DNA of 64,000 bases from Brevundimonas sp. NIBR10 (GTDB lineage Bacteria; Pseudomonadota; Alphaproteobacteria; Caulobacterales; Caulobacteraceae), in contig NZ_CP115464.1 in the NCBI RefSeq assembly GCF_027912515.1, forward strand, positions 3,325,501-3,389,500, given 5' to 3'. The notes under the pieces were generated by a model. The model was not told where the DNA came from, ran no database searches, and was given only the letters and a program-made list of their open reading frames with translations. Shown one piece after another: positions 43,525 through 53,819 of this stretch. Both the position numbers and the translations under genes were made by a program. The number at the start of each line of letters is the position of its first letter. Within the stretch, counting starts at the first letter, position 1.

Positions 43525-45012
43525 TCAGGTGGCCGGGCCGGCGGCGGGGCGCGGCGGCGGCAGGCTCAGTGTCGGATTGGTCGGCTCGATCGTGGACGGC
43601 CGACGCCGCGCATCGCGGGCGTCAAGGTCGTTGACGTCCTGGACCGTCGCCCCGGAAGCCAGCACGATATCCATCGCCCGCCGCCATTCGATCGAGCGAT
43701 TGTCCAGCAGCGGCCGGGCCCTCAGGGCGAACTGGGTCGCCTGCTGGTCGTCGCCGACCGCAAACCAGTATTCGGCCGAGGCCAGCCGCGCCTCGCCCTC
43801 CTTGCCCTGACTGGCATATGCCTGGCTCAGAAGACGCCAGGCCAGGGTGTTGTCGTCCTCGCGTGCCACGGCCCGTTTCAACTCGTCGATGGCCCGGTCC
43901 AGATTGGCCGGGTCGTTGGTCTCGATCAGGGCGTGGGCCAGGTTGACGCGCAACAGGGGGGCATCCGGCTTCAGCGACACCGCCTTCTCATGGGCCCCGA
44001 TGGCGTCGGCGGGCTTGCCGTCCTCGAACAGGATCTGGCCGCGCAGTTCCCACAGATACGGATCGTCCGGCTTCTCGGCCAGCAGGGCATCGACCCCCGC
44101 GATGGCACGGTCGGTCTGGCCGTCGCGATAGTATCCGATCGCCCGCGCGTAGCGGCTCGGGAAGTCGGTCGCCGAGGCCGGATAGTCGCGCAGGGTCGCG
44201 TTCGGCGGGTCCATGAAGGCGTGAATCTTGGCCAGGATCAGGGCGTGTTGCGCCATACGTTCCGGGCTGTCGGCACGGCTATAGTTGGACATCGCCTCGA
44301 CCGGCCGACGCAGGGCCTCGATCCGCTGTCCCGACAGCGGGTGGCTGCGGAAATAGGGATAGCGACGGGCGTCCGAAAACACCTCCTGCGACCTGAAATT
44401 CTCGAAGAAATCGACCAGCCCCTTGCCGCTTTCGCCCGCGGCTTCCAGCGCCCGAGCGCCCGAAATATCGGCCTCGCCCTCCTGGCTCTGCATGTAGCGG
44501 AGCGCGCCCAGGGTGCCGAAATACTGGCTGTTGGCCATCAGCATGGCCCCCGCACCAGGCTGTCCGACGGCGGCGGCCAGCGCGCCCAGCGCCATGGTCA
44601 TCAGGAAGGGCTGCATCCCCGCATTGGACGCCCCATCCCGCAACAGGTGGCGGTTCTTGATATGCCCGGCCTCGTGCGCGACGACGCCCAGCAGTTCATT
44701 GGGCGTATCCGTCTCCAGGATCAGCCCGGTGTTCAGACCCATGATCCGGCCCCGCAGCGCAAACGCATTGAGGCTCGGATCGTTGATCAGCAGGACCTCG
44801 ACCTCTTCCGGGTTCAGCCCCATGGCCACAAAGACCGGGTCCGACCATTCGCGGATGATGCCCTCGATCTCGGTGTCGCGGATCGCGCTCTGGGCCGAGG
44901 CCTGCGCCGGGACCGTCAGGGCGATCGCGATGGCGGCCAGACCGACGCCGAGCTTGCCCGTCCGCCGATGCACGACGGTCAGGGACGATGCGAGGCGCGC
45001 CAGTCGGTTCAA
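43525..45012 (-). CDS. M48-family periplasmic metalloprotease with TPR repeats (BepA-like)
   Basis: A 495-residue exported protein with a signal peptide ending ASAQS. The zinc motif HEAGH with the downstream EGEADISGARALEAAG glutamate marks the M48 peptidase domain (residues about 40-260). The C-terminal half carries TPR units (DGQTDRAIAGVDALLAEKPDDPYLWELRGQILFEDGKPADAIGAHEKAV in parts). BepA-type proteases monitor outer-membrane protein assembly. The DsbA-like gene downstream would make a coherent envelope quality-control pair. Confidence 0.9.
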   Translation of the reverse strand: MNRLARLASSLTVVHRRTGKLGVGLAAIAIALTVPAQASAQSAIRDTEIEGIIREWSDPVFVAMGLNPEEVEVLLINDPSLNAFALRGRIMGLNTGLILETDTPNELLGVVAHEAGHIKNRHLLRDGASNAGMQPFLMTMALGALAAAVGQPGAGAMLMANSQYFGTLGALRYMQSQEGEADISGARALEAAGESGKGLVDFFENFRSQEVFSDARRYPYFRSHPLSGQRIEALRRPVEAMSNYSRADSPERMAQHALILAKIHAFMDPPNATLRDYPASATDFPSRYARAIGYYRDGQTDRAIAGVDALLAEKPDDPYLWELRGQILFEDGKPADAIGAHEKAVSLKPDAPLLRVNLAHALIETNDPANLDRAIDELKRAVAREDDNTLAWRLLSQAYASQGKEGEARLASAEYWFAVGDDQQATQFALRARPLLDNRSIEWRRAMDIVLASGATVQDVNDLDARDARRRPSTIEPTNPTLSLPPPRPAAGPAT

Positions 45013-45132
45013 GCAGAACTCCCTATTTCGCGCCGGCGGGTTCCGGCGACGGGATCGGAGCGCGACGCTGGCCCGGATCAGTGACCCTTTTGCGGCGACG
45101 CGCTCCGTCTCGTTCTATCTAGGCGCTGGCAT

Positions 45133-47862
45133 TCAGCGACGCCACCATCCACGCTTGGGCTTCTCGGGGGGTGCGGCGATCTGGGCCGGGTCGTTGGCGA
45201 TGATCGCCGACAGGTCCGCCTCGGGCTTCGGAGCCGGGGCGTGGGCGACCAGTTCGGGCTCGACATGGACCGGCTCAGGCTCGGCCACCGGCTCCGCTTC
45301 GACCTCGACCGCCGCTTCGGCCTGAGCCTCGACGACGTCCTCGATCCGTTCGGCCTCGGCCTCGGCCGGGGTGACGTCCAGCACGACGGGTTCGCCGACC
45401 GGCTCGGCCTCATTGGGCTCGACGCCAGTGTCCAGATCGACATCGAGCGTCGCCGCCGAAGCACTGGCAGGCTTGCGCCGCACGCGCCGACGCTGGGGCT
45501 CGGCCGGGACCGCCGGTGCGTCCGGATCGGCGTCGGGCGACACCATCACGGCCATCGGCGATTCGGGTGAGCCGCCGGCCGGCATCCCCTCGTTGGTGGC
45601 GCGCGCCTCGACCTTCAGGTCATGCGGCTGGGCCGTGCGCTCGCCGCGACCCCGTCCGCGACGACGCCGACGCGAACGCCCGCCGTCACGATCGCCCGCG
45701 ATCTCGCCCTCGGGCCGTTCACCGATCGGCTCCTCGACATCGGCGGCAGGACCGTCCGAGGCCATGGCCGGTGCCCGCTCGGCGCGGGGTTCGGGATTGA
45801 TCGGGTCGAACCAGACATAGGGGTCGTTCAGGTCAGGCGTGCGGCCGCGCACCCAGAAGAAGGAGCCCGCGCCATCGCCGTCCTCACGGACGCGACGTCC
45901 GCCACGACGACCGCGACGACGGCGACGACCGGCTTCGGAGTCATCATCGTCGTCACCGGCGACCAGGATCGGCGCCTCGACGGCCTCGGCATCGCCGACC
46001 ACGGCGACCTCCTCGTCACGACGTCCGCCGCGACGGCGCTTGCGACCCCGGCCACGATCGCGGTCACGACCGCCCTCGACCCGTTCGGCCCGCTCGCGCG
46101 GCGCATCGTCGTCCCCATCTTCGCGGTCCAGCTGGACCTCGTCCTCGTCGTCGACGATGTCGTCATCGTCCTCGTCTTCGTCCTCGTCGTCATAGGCGCT
46201 GTCGTCGAAGTCGTCGTTCAGGTCGAGGCCCTCGGCCGGATTGACGACGACGAAGTCCTCGTTGGTCTCGGTGCGCTCGATCGCGCTGTCGCCCTGGCCC
46301 AGGCTATCGTCGATCTGGATGATGACCGCCAGCCCACGCCGTTCCAGCAGCCGCTGCAGATAGTCGCGCTTGTGGTTCAGGATATACAGCGCCACGGCGG
46401 TCGAGACGCGCAGGTTGATCGACCCCGCCCCGTTCTTGCCGGCCTCGATGTCCACGGCGCGCAGCACCATCAGGGCGGCGGATTCAGCCGAACGGACGCG
46501 ACCGGCGCCCTGGCAATGCGGACAGATTTCGGTGGCGCCTTCCAGCACGCCCAGACGGCGACGCTGACGGCTGATCTCCATCAGGCCGAACGGCGAGATC
46601 CGGCCCATCTGGATGCGGGCGCGGTCTTCCGACAGGGCGTCCTTCAGGATGCGTTCGACGGTCCGGTTGTTCTTGGACTCGTCCATGTCGATGAAGTCGA
46701 TGACCACCAGCCCGGCCAGGTCGCGCAGGCGCAGCTGGCGCGCGGCCTCGACGGCGGCTTCGCAGTTGGTCTTGAACGCGGTCTGTTCGACGTTGCGTTC
46801 CTTGGTCGCCTTGCCCGAGTTGACGTCGATCGCGACCAGAGCCTCGGTCTGGTTGATCACCAGATATCCGCCGGACTTCAGCGTCACCACCGGCTGGTGG
46901 ATGCCGGTCAGGACCTCCTCGATGCCGTTGGCCGCGAACAGCGGCCGCGAGCCCTGGTACAGATGCACCTTCTTGGCCTGCGAGGGCATCAGCACCCGCA
47001 TGAAGTCGCGCGCCTCCTTGAAGCCCTCGACGCCCTCGACCTGGATGCCGTCGAAATCCTTGTCGAACATGTCGCGCACGGCGCGCCGGACGAGGTTCTC
47101 TTCCTCATAGATCAGGGACGGGGCGTTTGACGCCAGGGTCGTCTCGCGGATCGTCTCCCACAGACGCAGCAGGTACTCGTAGTCGCGCTTGATCTCGGCC
47201 TTGGTGCGCTTGGCGCCGGCCGTGCGGATGATCAGCCCCATGCCGCGCGGCACGTCCAGCGCCGCCGCCGCCGCCTTCAGACGCTTGCGGTCCGAGGCCT
47301 GGGTGATCTTCCTCGAAATCCCGCCGCCCTTGCCGGTGTTGGGCATCAGCACGCAGTAGCGGCCGGCCAGCGACAGCCAGGTGGTCAGGGCCGCGCCCTT
47401 GCCGCCCCGCTCGTCCTTGACGACCTGCACCAGCAGGATCTGGCGACGCCGGATGACATCCTGGATCTTGTAGCGCCGCATCAGGCGACGCTTCAGGCGT
47501 TCCTCCTCGGCCATCCCGCCTTCGGAATCGCCGTCGTCGGAATCGCGAGCGTGTTCGTCGTCCTGGTCATCATCAGCCGACGCGGCCTCGGCCATGATGG
47601 CTTCGCGGTCGGCGGCCGGGATCTGATAGTAGTCGGGGTGGATCTCGTTGAAGGCCAGGAAGCCGTGGCGATTGCCGCCGTACTCGACGAAGGCGGCCTG
47701 AAGGCTGGGCTCTACGCGGGTGACCTTGGCAAGATAGATATTGCCGCGAAGCTGGCGCTTCGTCTTGGATTCAAAGTCGAATTCTTCGACCTGGCGTCCG
47801 TCCACGATCGCGACGCGGGTTTCTTCCGCGTGCGCTGCATCGATCAGCATTGTCTTTGACAT
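45133..47862 (-). CDS. rne: Ribonuclease E
   Basis: A 909-residue endoribonuclease, core of the RNA degradosome. The S1 domain (KTKRQLRGNIYLAKVTRVEPSLQAAFVEYG, split) is interrupted by an acidic insert (DDDQDDEHARDSDDGDSEGG), as in other alphaproteobacteria. Catalytic aspartates are in IDVNSGKATKERN and VIDFIDMDESKNNR; the zinc link is CPHCQGAGRV. The C-terminal half is disordered, first strongly acidic, then Arg-rich, and ends in KRGWWRR, the GWW peptide known in Caulobacter to bind PNPase. The ATG at 47862 starts MSKTMLIDAAH, the usual N-terminus. Confidence 0.96.
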   Translation of the reverse strand: MSKTMLIDAAHAEETRVAIVDGRQVEEFDFESKTKRQLRGNIYLAKVTRVEPSLQAAFVEYGGNRHGFLAFNEIHPDYYQIPAADREAIMAEAASADDDQDDEHARDSDDGDSEGGMAEEERLKRRLMRRYKIQDVIRRRQILLVQVVKDERGGKGAALTTWLSLAGRYCVLMPNTGKGGGISRKITQASDRKRLKAAAAALDVPRGMGLIIRTAGAKRTKAEIKRDYEYLLRLWETIRETTLASNAPSLIYEEENLVRRAVRDMFDKDFDGIQVEGVEGFKEARDFMRVLMPSQAKKVHLYQGSRPLFAANGIEEVLTGIHQPVVTLKSGGYLVINQTEALVAIDVNSGKATKERNVEQTAFKTNCEAAVEAARQLRLRDLAGLVVIDFIDMDESKNNRTVERILKDALSEDRARIQMGRISPFGLMEISRQRRRLGVLEGATEICPHCQGAGRVRSAESAALMVLRAVDIEAGKNGAGSINLRVSTAVALYILNHKRDYLQRLLERRGLAVIIQIDDSLGQGDSAIERTETNEDFVVVNPAEGLDLNDDFDDSAYDDEDEDEDDDDIVDDEDEVQLDREDGDDDAPRERAERVEGGRDRDRGRGRKRRRGGRRDEEVAVVGDAEAVEAPILVAGDDDDDSEAGRRRRRGRRGGRRVREDGDGAGSFFWVRGRTPDLNDPYVWFDPINPEPRAERAPAMASDGPAADVEEPIGERPEGEIAGDRDGGRSRRRRRGRGRGERTAQPHDLKVEARATNEGMPAGGSPESPMAVMVSPDADPDAPAVPAEPQRRRVRRKPASASAATLDVDLDTGVEPNEAEPVGEPVVLDVTPAEAEAERIEDVVEAQAEAAVEVEAEPVAEPEPVHVEPELVAHAPAPKPEADLSAIIANDPAQIAAPPEKPKRGWWRR

Positions 47863-48312
47863 TGAAGGACTCTCTCTGGCGCGCTCTGCCGGTCCGTTGG
47901 AGGACAAGGGCGGCTCGCCGAATGGGATTGCAGGCCAGGGCGAGCGTCTTCCCGTCGAATCTCTCGACGATGGCCGTTTCCGGCCGGATGGGAGCGCAGG
48001 CGAAAAGGCCCATGGATTCAGTCGGTCCTGGACCCGGACGCGCCGTGATAGAGGCAGCGTCTTGAGGCCCGGTCTTCGATCCGTCGGCGCGAACGCCGGC
48101 CGGGTCTAGGATAGGTGAAAGTCGAAGCCGGCGGAGGTGGACGCGTCGGGGCCCGATCAGATCGGCCGACGCGGACGTTTCCGCGAGCAGACAAAGCATA
48201 GGCACTGTCAGGGGATAAGGAAAGGCGAACGTCGCCAATCTGTCGCCCGCCGCCCGTCGCTTAACGCATTCCACACCGCCGTCTGTCATCGTGGGCCCAA
48301 CAAAGAAGGTGG
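47863..48312. other. Intergenic region between rne and the amidase gene
   Basis: About 450 bases separating divergent genes, with no convincing coding region. It includes the rne leader; long rne leaders are used for autoregulation in other bacteria. I could not identify a specific structure or promoter here. Confidence 0.5.
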
Positions 48313-49542
48313 GTGTCCGTCAGAATGTACGGTCGGTGGCGTTCCGAAATCGCACGGTGGGGGGCTCGCGAATGGGCCATGACCGCCATGGCCCTGGTCG
48401 TGCTGTGCGCCGGCCTGTTCGTCGGCGGGCGCGGTTTCGCCGGCGCGGCGGCCGACGTCCTGCGCGTGAGATTTGGCGGCGACGCCGAGCGGACCCGGGT
48501 GGTCGTCGACCTGGGTGGCACGGCGCGCGGCGCGGTGGTCGAGACCGGCGTTAACGGCAGCGTGGTCCTGACCCTGTCCGGCGTCGCGCCCCGCCGCAAC
48601 CTGTCCGGCGCCGGCTCCGGCCTGGTGCGCGGCTATGAGGTCGACGCCGTCGGCACCGCCTCGCGCCTGGAACTCCAGCTGGCCAGCGCGGCCGAGATCG
48701 AGCGCCGCTTCCTGCTGCCGCCCGGCGACGGCGTCGCCACCTGGCGCTATGTCGTCGATCTGAAGGCCACCGGCCCCCGCCCTTCCAATCCCCGCCCGGT
48801 CGCGCCCCGCATGGAGCGCAACGCCCAAAAGCCCCTGATCGTCATCGATGCGGGCCACGGCGGACGCGATTCCGGTGCCCTCGGCGCCCGCCGCCGCGAA
48901 AGCGAACTCACCCTGGCCGCCGCCCTGGCACTGAAGGCCGAGTTGGACGCCACCGGCCGCTATCGCACCCAGCTGACCCGCGCCAACGACACCTATGTCG
49001 ATCTGTACCAGCGCGTCCGGATCGCCCGCACTGCCGACGCCGACCTGTTCATCTCGCTGCACGCCGACGCCGGGGCCGACCCGGCCACGCGCGGCGCCTC
49101 GGTCTACACCCTGTCCGAACAGGGGGCGTCGCGCGCGGTTCGAGAGGTCACGCGGCGCGACGACTGGCACCGCGACCTGCATCTGCCGGGCCGCGACCCG
49201 TCGGTGGACCGCATCCTGCTGGACATGACCCAGCGTGCGACCCAGAACCGCTCGGCCCAGTTCGCCCGCGTCCTGCTGACCCATATCGAGGCCGCCGACC
49301 AGCCCCTGTTGCGCCGCAGCCACCGCGACGCCGGCCTGGCCGTCCTGCTGGCTCCCGACGTCCCCGCCGTGCTGCTGGAGATGGGCTTCATCACCAATCC
49401 CGACGACGAACGAGCGCTCGGCGACGCCACCCGCCGCCGCCGCCTGATGCGCGCCGTCGCCGAAGGCATCGACCGCTACTTCCGCGAACCCCCCGCCAAC
49501 CTCCAGCTCGCCTCGACCGGCGTCGGCGCGGGCGGGCTCTGA
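48313..49542 (+). CDS. amiC: N-acetylmuramoyl-L-alanine amidase with AMIN domain (AmiC-type)
   Basis: About 409 residues. A membrane/signal segment (MTAMALVVLCAGLFVGGRGF) is followed by an AMIN domain (residues about 50-160) that targets the division site, then an Amidase_3 zinc domain: IVIDAGHGGRDSGALG, the second zinc ligand region with SELTLAAAL, LFISLHADA and LLEMGFITNPDDE with its catalytic glutamate. It cleaves septal peptidoglycan. The GTG start at 48313 follows AAGAAGG closely; ATG at 48325 is the alternative. Confidence 0.92.
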   Translation: MSVRMYGRWRSEIARWGAREWAMTAMALVVLCAGLFVGGRGFAGAAADVLRVRFGGDAERTRVVVDLGGTARGAVVETGVNGSVVLTLSGVAPRRNLSGAGSGLVRGYEVDAVGTASRLELQLASAAEIERRFLLPPGDGVATWRYVVDLKATGPRPSNPRPVAPRMERNAQKPLIVIDAGHGGRDSGALGARRRESELTLAAALALKAELDATGRYRTQLTRANDTYVDLYQRVRIARTADADLFISLHADAGADPATRGASVYTLSEQGASRAVREVTRRDDWHRDLHLPGRDPSVDRILLDMTQRATQNRSAQFARVLLTHIEAADQPLLRRSHRDAGLAVLLAPDVPAVLLEMGFITNPDDERALGDATRRRRLMRAVAEGIDRYFREPPANLQLASTGVGAGGL

Positions 49543-49738
49543 TCGAACGGCGCTCCGCCTCCCTTCCTCCTTGCCCCTCCGCCCCTTTTCCCCTATATGC
49601 CCCCGCTTTCCAGGGCTTCGGTCCTGATGCGGAACACCAAAGGGTTCGGGAAGTCATTCCGGCCGCCGCTTCAGGAGCCATCGCAGGCGCGACTTACCCG
49701 GTCCGCAGGCGCCGATGCCCTACAAGGGAGACGAACCC

Positions 49739-50122
49739 ATGGCTCTTTACGAGCACACGGTCATGTCGCGCCAGGATATCAGCGCGCAACAGGCCGAAGC
49801 CCTCAATGACCAGATCAAGGACATCATCGTCGCCGGCGGCGGCTCGGTGGCCAAGATCGAATACTGGGGCCTGCGCAACCTGACCTACCGGGTCAAGAAG
49901 AACCGCAAGGCGCACTATTCCCTGCTCGCCATCGACACCCCCCCGGCCGCGATGGCCGAGGTCGAGCGTCAGCTGGGCATCAACGAAGACGTGCTGCGCT
50001 GGCTGACCGTCAAGGTCGAGGAACTCGATCTGGAACTGTCGCCCCTGCTGGCCCGTCGTGAGCGCGAGCGTGAACGCGATCGCGAACGTCCCGCGCGTGA
50101 AGACGCCGTGGTCGAAGCGTAA
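49739..50122 (+). CDS. rpsF: 30S ribosomal protein S6
   Basis: A 127-residue S6 protein: [18 protein letters not shown] at the start, [22 protein letters not shown] in the RNA-binding region, then a charged, Arg-rich C-terminal tail (about 100-127). It binds 16S rRNA with S18. The ATG at 49739 follows AGGGAG and gives the standard N-terminus. First gene of rpsF-rpsR-rplI. Confidence 0.97.
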   Translation: MALYEHTVMSRQDISAQQAEALNDQIKDIIVAGGGSVAKIEYWGLRNLTYRVKKNRKAHYSLLAIDTPPAAMAEVERQLGINEDVLRWLTVKVEELDLELSPLLARRERERERDRERPAREDAVVEA

Positions 50123-50133
50123 GGATCAGAACC

Positions 50134-50418
50134 ATGACCGATACCACTGCTCCCCGTAACGTCCCGGGCACGCCCGCCGGCTCCGGCGGTTCCGGCCGTC
50201 GTCCGTTCAATCGTCGCCGCAAGACCTGCCCGTTCACGGGTGAAGGCGCGCCGAAGATCGACTACAAGGACGTCAAGCTGCTCCAGCGTTACATTTCCGA
50301 ACGCGGCAAGATCGTGCCCTCGCGCATCACCGCCGTGTCCCAGATCAAGCAACGCGAACTGGCCAAGGCCATCAAGCGCGCCCGCTATCTGGCCCTCCTG
50401 CCCTACGTGGTGAAATAA
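50134..50418 (+). CDS. rpsR: 30S ribosomal protein S18
   Basis: A 94-residue S18 protein with [32 protein letters not shown] and the conserved C-terminal [13 protein letters not shown]. It pairs with S6 on the platform of the small subunit. An N-terminal Gly/Ser-rich stretch of about 20 residues is longer than in E. coli. It begins 11 bases after rpsF and one base before rplI. Confidence 0.97.
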   Translation: MTDTTAPRNVPGTPAGSGGSGRRPFNRRRKTCPFTGEGAPKIDYKDVKLLQRYISERGKIVPSRITAVSQIKQRELAKAIKRARYLALLPYVVK

Positions 50419-50419
50419 G

Positions 50420-51004
50420 ATGAAGGTCGTTCTGCTCGAACGCGTCGAGAACCTCGGCGCCATCGGCGACGTCGTCACCGTCAAGGATGGCTTCGCTCGC
50501 AACTTCCTGCTGCCGCGGGAAAAGGCCCTTCGCGCCACCTCCAAGAACCTGGAGAAGTTTGAACTCGACCGCGCCGCCATCGAGGCCCGCAACGAGCGCA
50601 ACAAGGGCGAGTCGCAGAAGATCGCCGACAAGATCGACGGTCAGTCCTACGTCATGATCCGCCAGGCCGGCGAAACCGGCCAGCTCTACGGATCGGTCGC
50701 CGGTCGCGACGTCGCCGAGGCCATCCAGGCCGAAGGCGGCAAGGTCGAACGCTCGCAGGTCGTCCTGAACACCGCGATCAAGACCCTGGGCGTCCACGAG
50801 GTGGTGATCCGTCTCCACGCCGAGGTCTCGGCCACGGTCAAGATCAACATCGCCCGCTCGGCCGACGAAGCCGAACGTCAGGCCAAGGGCGAGGACGTGA
50901 TCAAGTCGGCTTACGACGAAGATCGCGAACTGGCCGCCGAACAGGCCAACGACATGCGCGAAGGCGGCGCAGGCCAGCAGGACGGTCTCGGCTCCGAAGC
51001 CTGA
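50420..51004 (+). CDS. rplI: 50S ribosomal protein L9
   Basis: A 194-residue L9 protein. The N-domain starts [19 protein letters not shown] with [14 protein letters not shown]; the long connecting helix and C-domain follow ([36 protein letters not shown]). The acidic tail of about 45 residues after the C-domain is longer than in E. coli, as in other alphaproteobacteria. A strong terminator follows. Confidence 0.97.
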   Translation: MKVVLLERVENLGAIGDVVTVKDGFARNFLLPREKALRATSKNLEKFELDRAAIEARNERNKGESQKIADKIDGQSYVMIRQAGETGQLYGSVAGRDVAEAIQAEGGKVERSQVVLNTAIKTLGVHEVVIRLHAEVSATVKINIARSADEAERQAKGEDVIKSAYDEDRELAAEQANDMREGGAGQQDGLGSEA

Positions 51005-51028
51005 GACCCCACTCCGGTCGAATGATTG

Positions 51029-51059
51029 AAGGGCGCGTCCTCACGGGCGCGCCCTTTTT
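51029..51059 (+). terminator. Terminator of the rpsF-rpsR-rplI operon
   Basis: AAGGGCGCG pairs with CGCGCCCTT across a 10-base loop, followed by a T-run of five. It lies 25 bases after the rplI stop. Confidence 0.85.
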
Positions 51060-51119
51060 CGTGTCCGTCGCGCGTCGGCTCTATGTCAAAAATGCAACGA
51101 CGGGCCGCGAAGCGCAAAG

Positions 51120-51170
51120 GCCGTCCTTGACCGTCCCGGGTCGCGCACCCAGCTTGCAGCCAAGGACGGC
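51120..51170 (+). repeat. Inverted repeat in the leader of the TonB receptor gene
   Basis: GCCGTCCTTG and CAAGGACGGC are perfect complements separated by 31 bases, 150 bases before the receptor start. It could form an RNA stem in the leader or be an operator. No known riboswitch (for example cobalamin) is recognisable. The rest of 51060-51320 shows no gene. Confidence 0.5.
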
Positions 51171-51320
51171 ATGGGGGCCGGCTCAGGCAAGAATTTGCCG
51201 CCGCCTCCGACAGACCGACCACGGGGATGAAGTCGGCGGCCAACGTCGACAGCTCAGGAAGCCCGCAATCGGCCCCGTCGCCATTCGGCGGCGGCTCAAC
51301 ATCTGGTCTGTCAGGCGCAC

Positions 51321-53795
51321 ATGCACATCCGTTCTACCCGCACCCTCCTTCTGGCGTTCGCCTCGGCCGGCGCCCTTCTGGCCCTCCCGATGGTCGCCTC
51401 GGCCCAGACCGCGCCGACCCCAGAGGAAGAGGCCGCAGCTCTCGAAGAGATCGTCGTCACCGGCACCCGCACCGTGGGCCGATCGCGCCTCGACACCATC
51501 GCACCCGTCGACGTGATCCAGGCCGAGACACTGACCCGCAACGGCACGGGTACCGAACTGGCCGCCGCCCTGGCCAACACCGCTCCGTCGCTCAGCTTCC
51601 CCCGCCCGGCCATCACGGACGGCTCCGACCACGTCCGCCCTGCGACCCTGCGTGGCCTGGCCCCCGACCAGACGCTCGTCCTGATTAACGGCCAGCGCGG
51701 TCACATCGGCGCCCTGGTCAACGTCAACGGCGCGCTCGGCCGTGGCTCTACCGCCTTCGACCTGAACACCATCCCCTCGGTGACCCTGGGCACCGTCGAA
51801 GTCCTGCGTGACGGCGCCTCGGCCCAGTACGGTGCCGACGCCATCGCCGGCGTCATCAATCTGCGCCTGCGCCAGGCCGACAGCGGCGGCGGCCTGACCC
51901 TGAACTACGGCATGTTCGACACCGAGTACGACACCGGCCGCGGCAAGCATTCGGAATCGGACGGCGAGCAGACCTCCCTGGCCGGCTGGATCGGCCTGCC
52001 CCTGTTCGGCGACGGCTTCCTGACCCTGTCGGGCGAGGCCCAGCGCCGCGAGCCCACCAACCGCTCCGACTATGCCGCCCCGGCCGCCGTCAACGGCGGC
52101 AATGCGACCACCGTCCTGGGCCGCTTCGGCGACCCCTACACCGAGGCCTACACCGGCTATTTCAACGCCGGCAAGCCGCTGTCGGCCGGCTGGGAGGCCT
52201 ATGCCTTCGGCGGCTATCAGGATCGCTATTCGGAATCCGCCGCGACCGCGCGGGCCTTCAACAACGCCAACAACGTCCCGGCCATCTACCCCAACGGCTT
52301 CCTGCCGATCATCGCGGCCAGCATTACCGACTACAATATCTACGGCGGTGTGAAGGGTCCGGCACTCGGCTTCGACTGGGACATCTCGGCCGGCTATGGC
52401 CGCAACGAGATCGACTATGAGGTCCTGAACAGCCTGAACGCCTCCTACGGCGCGGCCTCCCAGCGTGAGTTCAAGGCCGGCGGCCTCGGCTACGGCCAGC
52501 TGACCATCGACATCGACGCGGTCAAACAGGTCGAGGTCAACCTGTATGAGCCGCTCAACGTGGCGCTCGGCGTCTCTTACCGGCGCGAGGATTTCTCGGT
52601 CAACGCAGGCGAGCCCGCCTCTTACAACAAGGGCCCCGTCGCCGCCGGCGGCTCGGGCTCGCAGGGCTTCCCCGGTTTCGCCCCGGCCAACGAGGTCGAC
52701 GTCGATCGCTACAATGTCGGTGCCTACATCGACCTGGAAGGCAAATTCTCGGAACAGTTCAGCTTCGGCCTCGCCGGCCGCTACGAGGACTATTCGGACT
52801 TCGGCGACCAGTTCACCGGCAAGATGTCGGCCCGCTACGATTTCTCGCCGTCGTTCGCCCTGCGCGGCGCCATCTCGACCGGCTTCAAGTCCCCGGCCCT
52901 GCAACAGCAGTTCTTTAGCTACGTCGCCACCAACCTGATCACCACCGTGGTCGGTGGGGTGCCGGTGACGACCCTGTCCCAGAACGGCAGCTACCGGGTC
53001 GATGACCCCATCGCCATCGCCCTGGGTTCCAAGCCGCTCGAGCCCGAAACCTCGACCAACTACTCCGGCGGCGCGGTCTTCCGGCATGAGGGCTTCGAGC
53101 TGACCGTCGACGCCTACCGGATCGATGTGAAGGACCGGATCATCTATTCCGAGACTCTGGGCGTCGCCCGTCCCAGCCAGCTGGCGGCGACCACCAGCGC
53201 CACCCTGGCCCTGCTGGCCCCCTTCGGCGTCACCGGCGCGCGCTTCTTCCTGAACGGGGTGAACAACACCACCTCCGGGATCGACGTCGTCGCCCGTTAC
53301 AAGACCGTCCAGGACTTCGGCCGCTTCGACTTCACCCTGGCCGGCAATTTCAACAACACCGAGGTGACGCGCGTTCCGCCCCTGCCCTCGAACCTGGCCA
53401 TCCCGGTCTCGCCCAACTATCTGTTCGACCGCTCCAACATCCTGTCGTTCGAGCAAGGCACCCCGGAACAGAAGATCGTGGCCAGCGTGGACTGGAGCCT
53501 GGGCGGCTTCGGCGCCACGGCACGCCTGACCAGCTATGACTCCATCCTGGTCGCCAACAATAACGTCACCCTCGACTACGAGACCGGCGACGCGAACCTG
53601 CTGGACCTTGAAGGCCGCTACGCCTTCCCGATGGGCGTCGCCCTGGCCGTCGGCGTCAACAACGCCACCGACGCCTACCCCCGCTTCACGCCGACGACCA
53701 TCAACGGCGCGACCGGATCGGTGGGTTTCCCCAGCTTCTCGCCCTTCGGCTTCAACGGCCGGTTCTTCTACGGACGCCTCAGCTACAGCTTCTGA
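51321..53795 (+). CDS. TonB-dependent outer-membrane receptor
   Basis: An 824-residue receptor with a signal peptide ending ASAQT. The plug begins EEIVVTGTRTVGRSR with PVDVIQAETL and carries the plug motifs LRGLAPDQTLVLINGQR and VEVLRDGASAQYGADAIAGVIN; the barrel ends in FYGRLSYSF, a normal C-terminal phenylalanine. It imports a ligand across the outer membrane using TonB energy. The substrate is unknown: no transporter or enzyme genes adjoin it. It is clearly paralogous to the convergent receptor at 53930-56569, which has the same plug motifs. Confidence 0.92.
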   Translation: MHIRSTRTLLLAFASAGALLALPMVASAQTAPTPEEEAAALEEIVVTGTRTVGRSRLDTIAPVDVIQAETLTRNGTGTELAAALANTAPSLSFPRPAITDGSDHVRPATLRGLAPDQTLVLINGQRGHIGALVNVNGALGRGSTAFDLNTIPSVTLGTVEVLRDGASAQYGADAIAGVINLRLRQADSGGGLTLNYGMFDTEYDTGRGKHSESDGEQTSLAGWIGLPLFGDGFLTLSGEAQRREPTNRSDYAAPAAVNGGNATTVLGRFGDPYTEAYTGYFNAGKPLSAGWEAYAFGGYQDRYSESAATARAFNNANNVPAIYPNGFLPIIAASITDYNIYGGVKGPALGFDWDISAGYGRNEIDYEVLNSLNASYGAASQREFKAGGLGYGQLTIDIDAVKQVEVNLYEPLNVALGVSYRREDFSVNAGEPASYNKGPVAAGGSGSQGFPGFAPANEVDVDRYNVGAYIDLEGKFSEQFSFGLAGRYEDYSDFGDQFTGKMSARYDFSPSFALRGAISTGFKSPALQQQFFSYVATNLITTVVGGVPVTTLSQNGSYRVDDPIAIALGSKPLEPETSTNYSGGAVFRHEGFELTVDAYRIDVKDRIIYSETLGVARPSQLAATTSATLALLAPFGVTGARFFLNGVNNTTSGIDVVARYKTVQDFGRFDFTLAGNFNNTEVTRVPPLPSNLAIPVSPNYLFDRSNILSFEQGTPEQKIVASVDWSLGGFGATARLTSYDSILVANNNVTLDYETGDANLLDLEGRYAFPMGVALAVGVNNATDAYPRFTPTTINGATGSVGFPSFSPFGFNGRFFYGRLSYSF

Positions 53796-53819
53796 TCCGT
53801 CAGGATCGAAGCAGACAGG

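Noticed and set aside
51183..53456. Long minus-strand frame (757 codons)
   Set aside because: Shadow of the TonB receptor gene; no motifs and no ribosome site.
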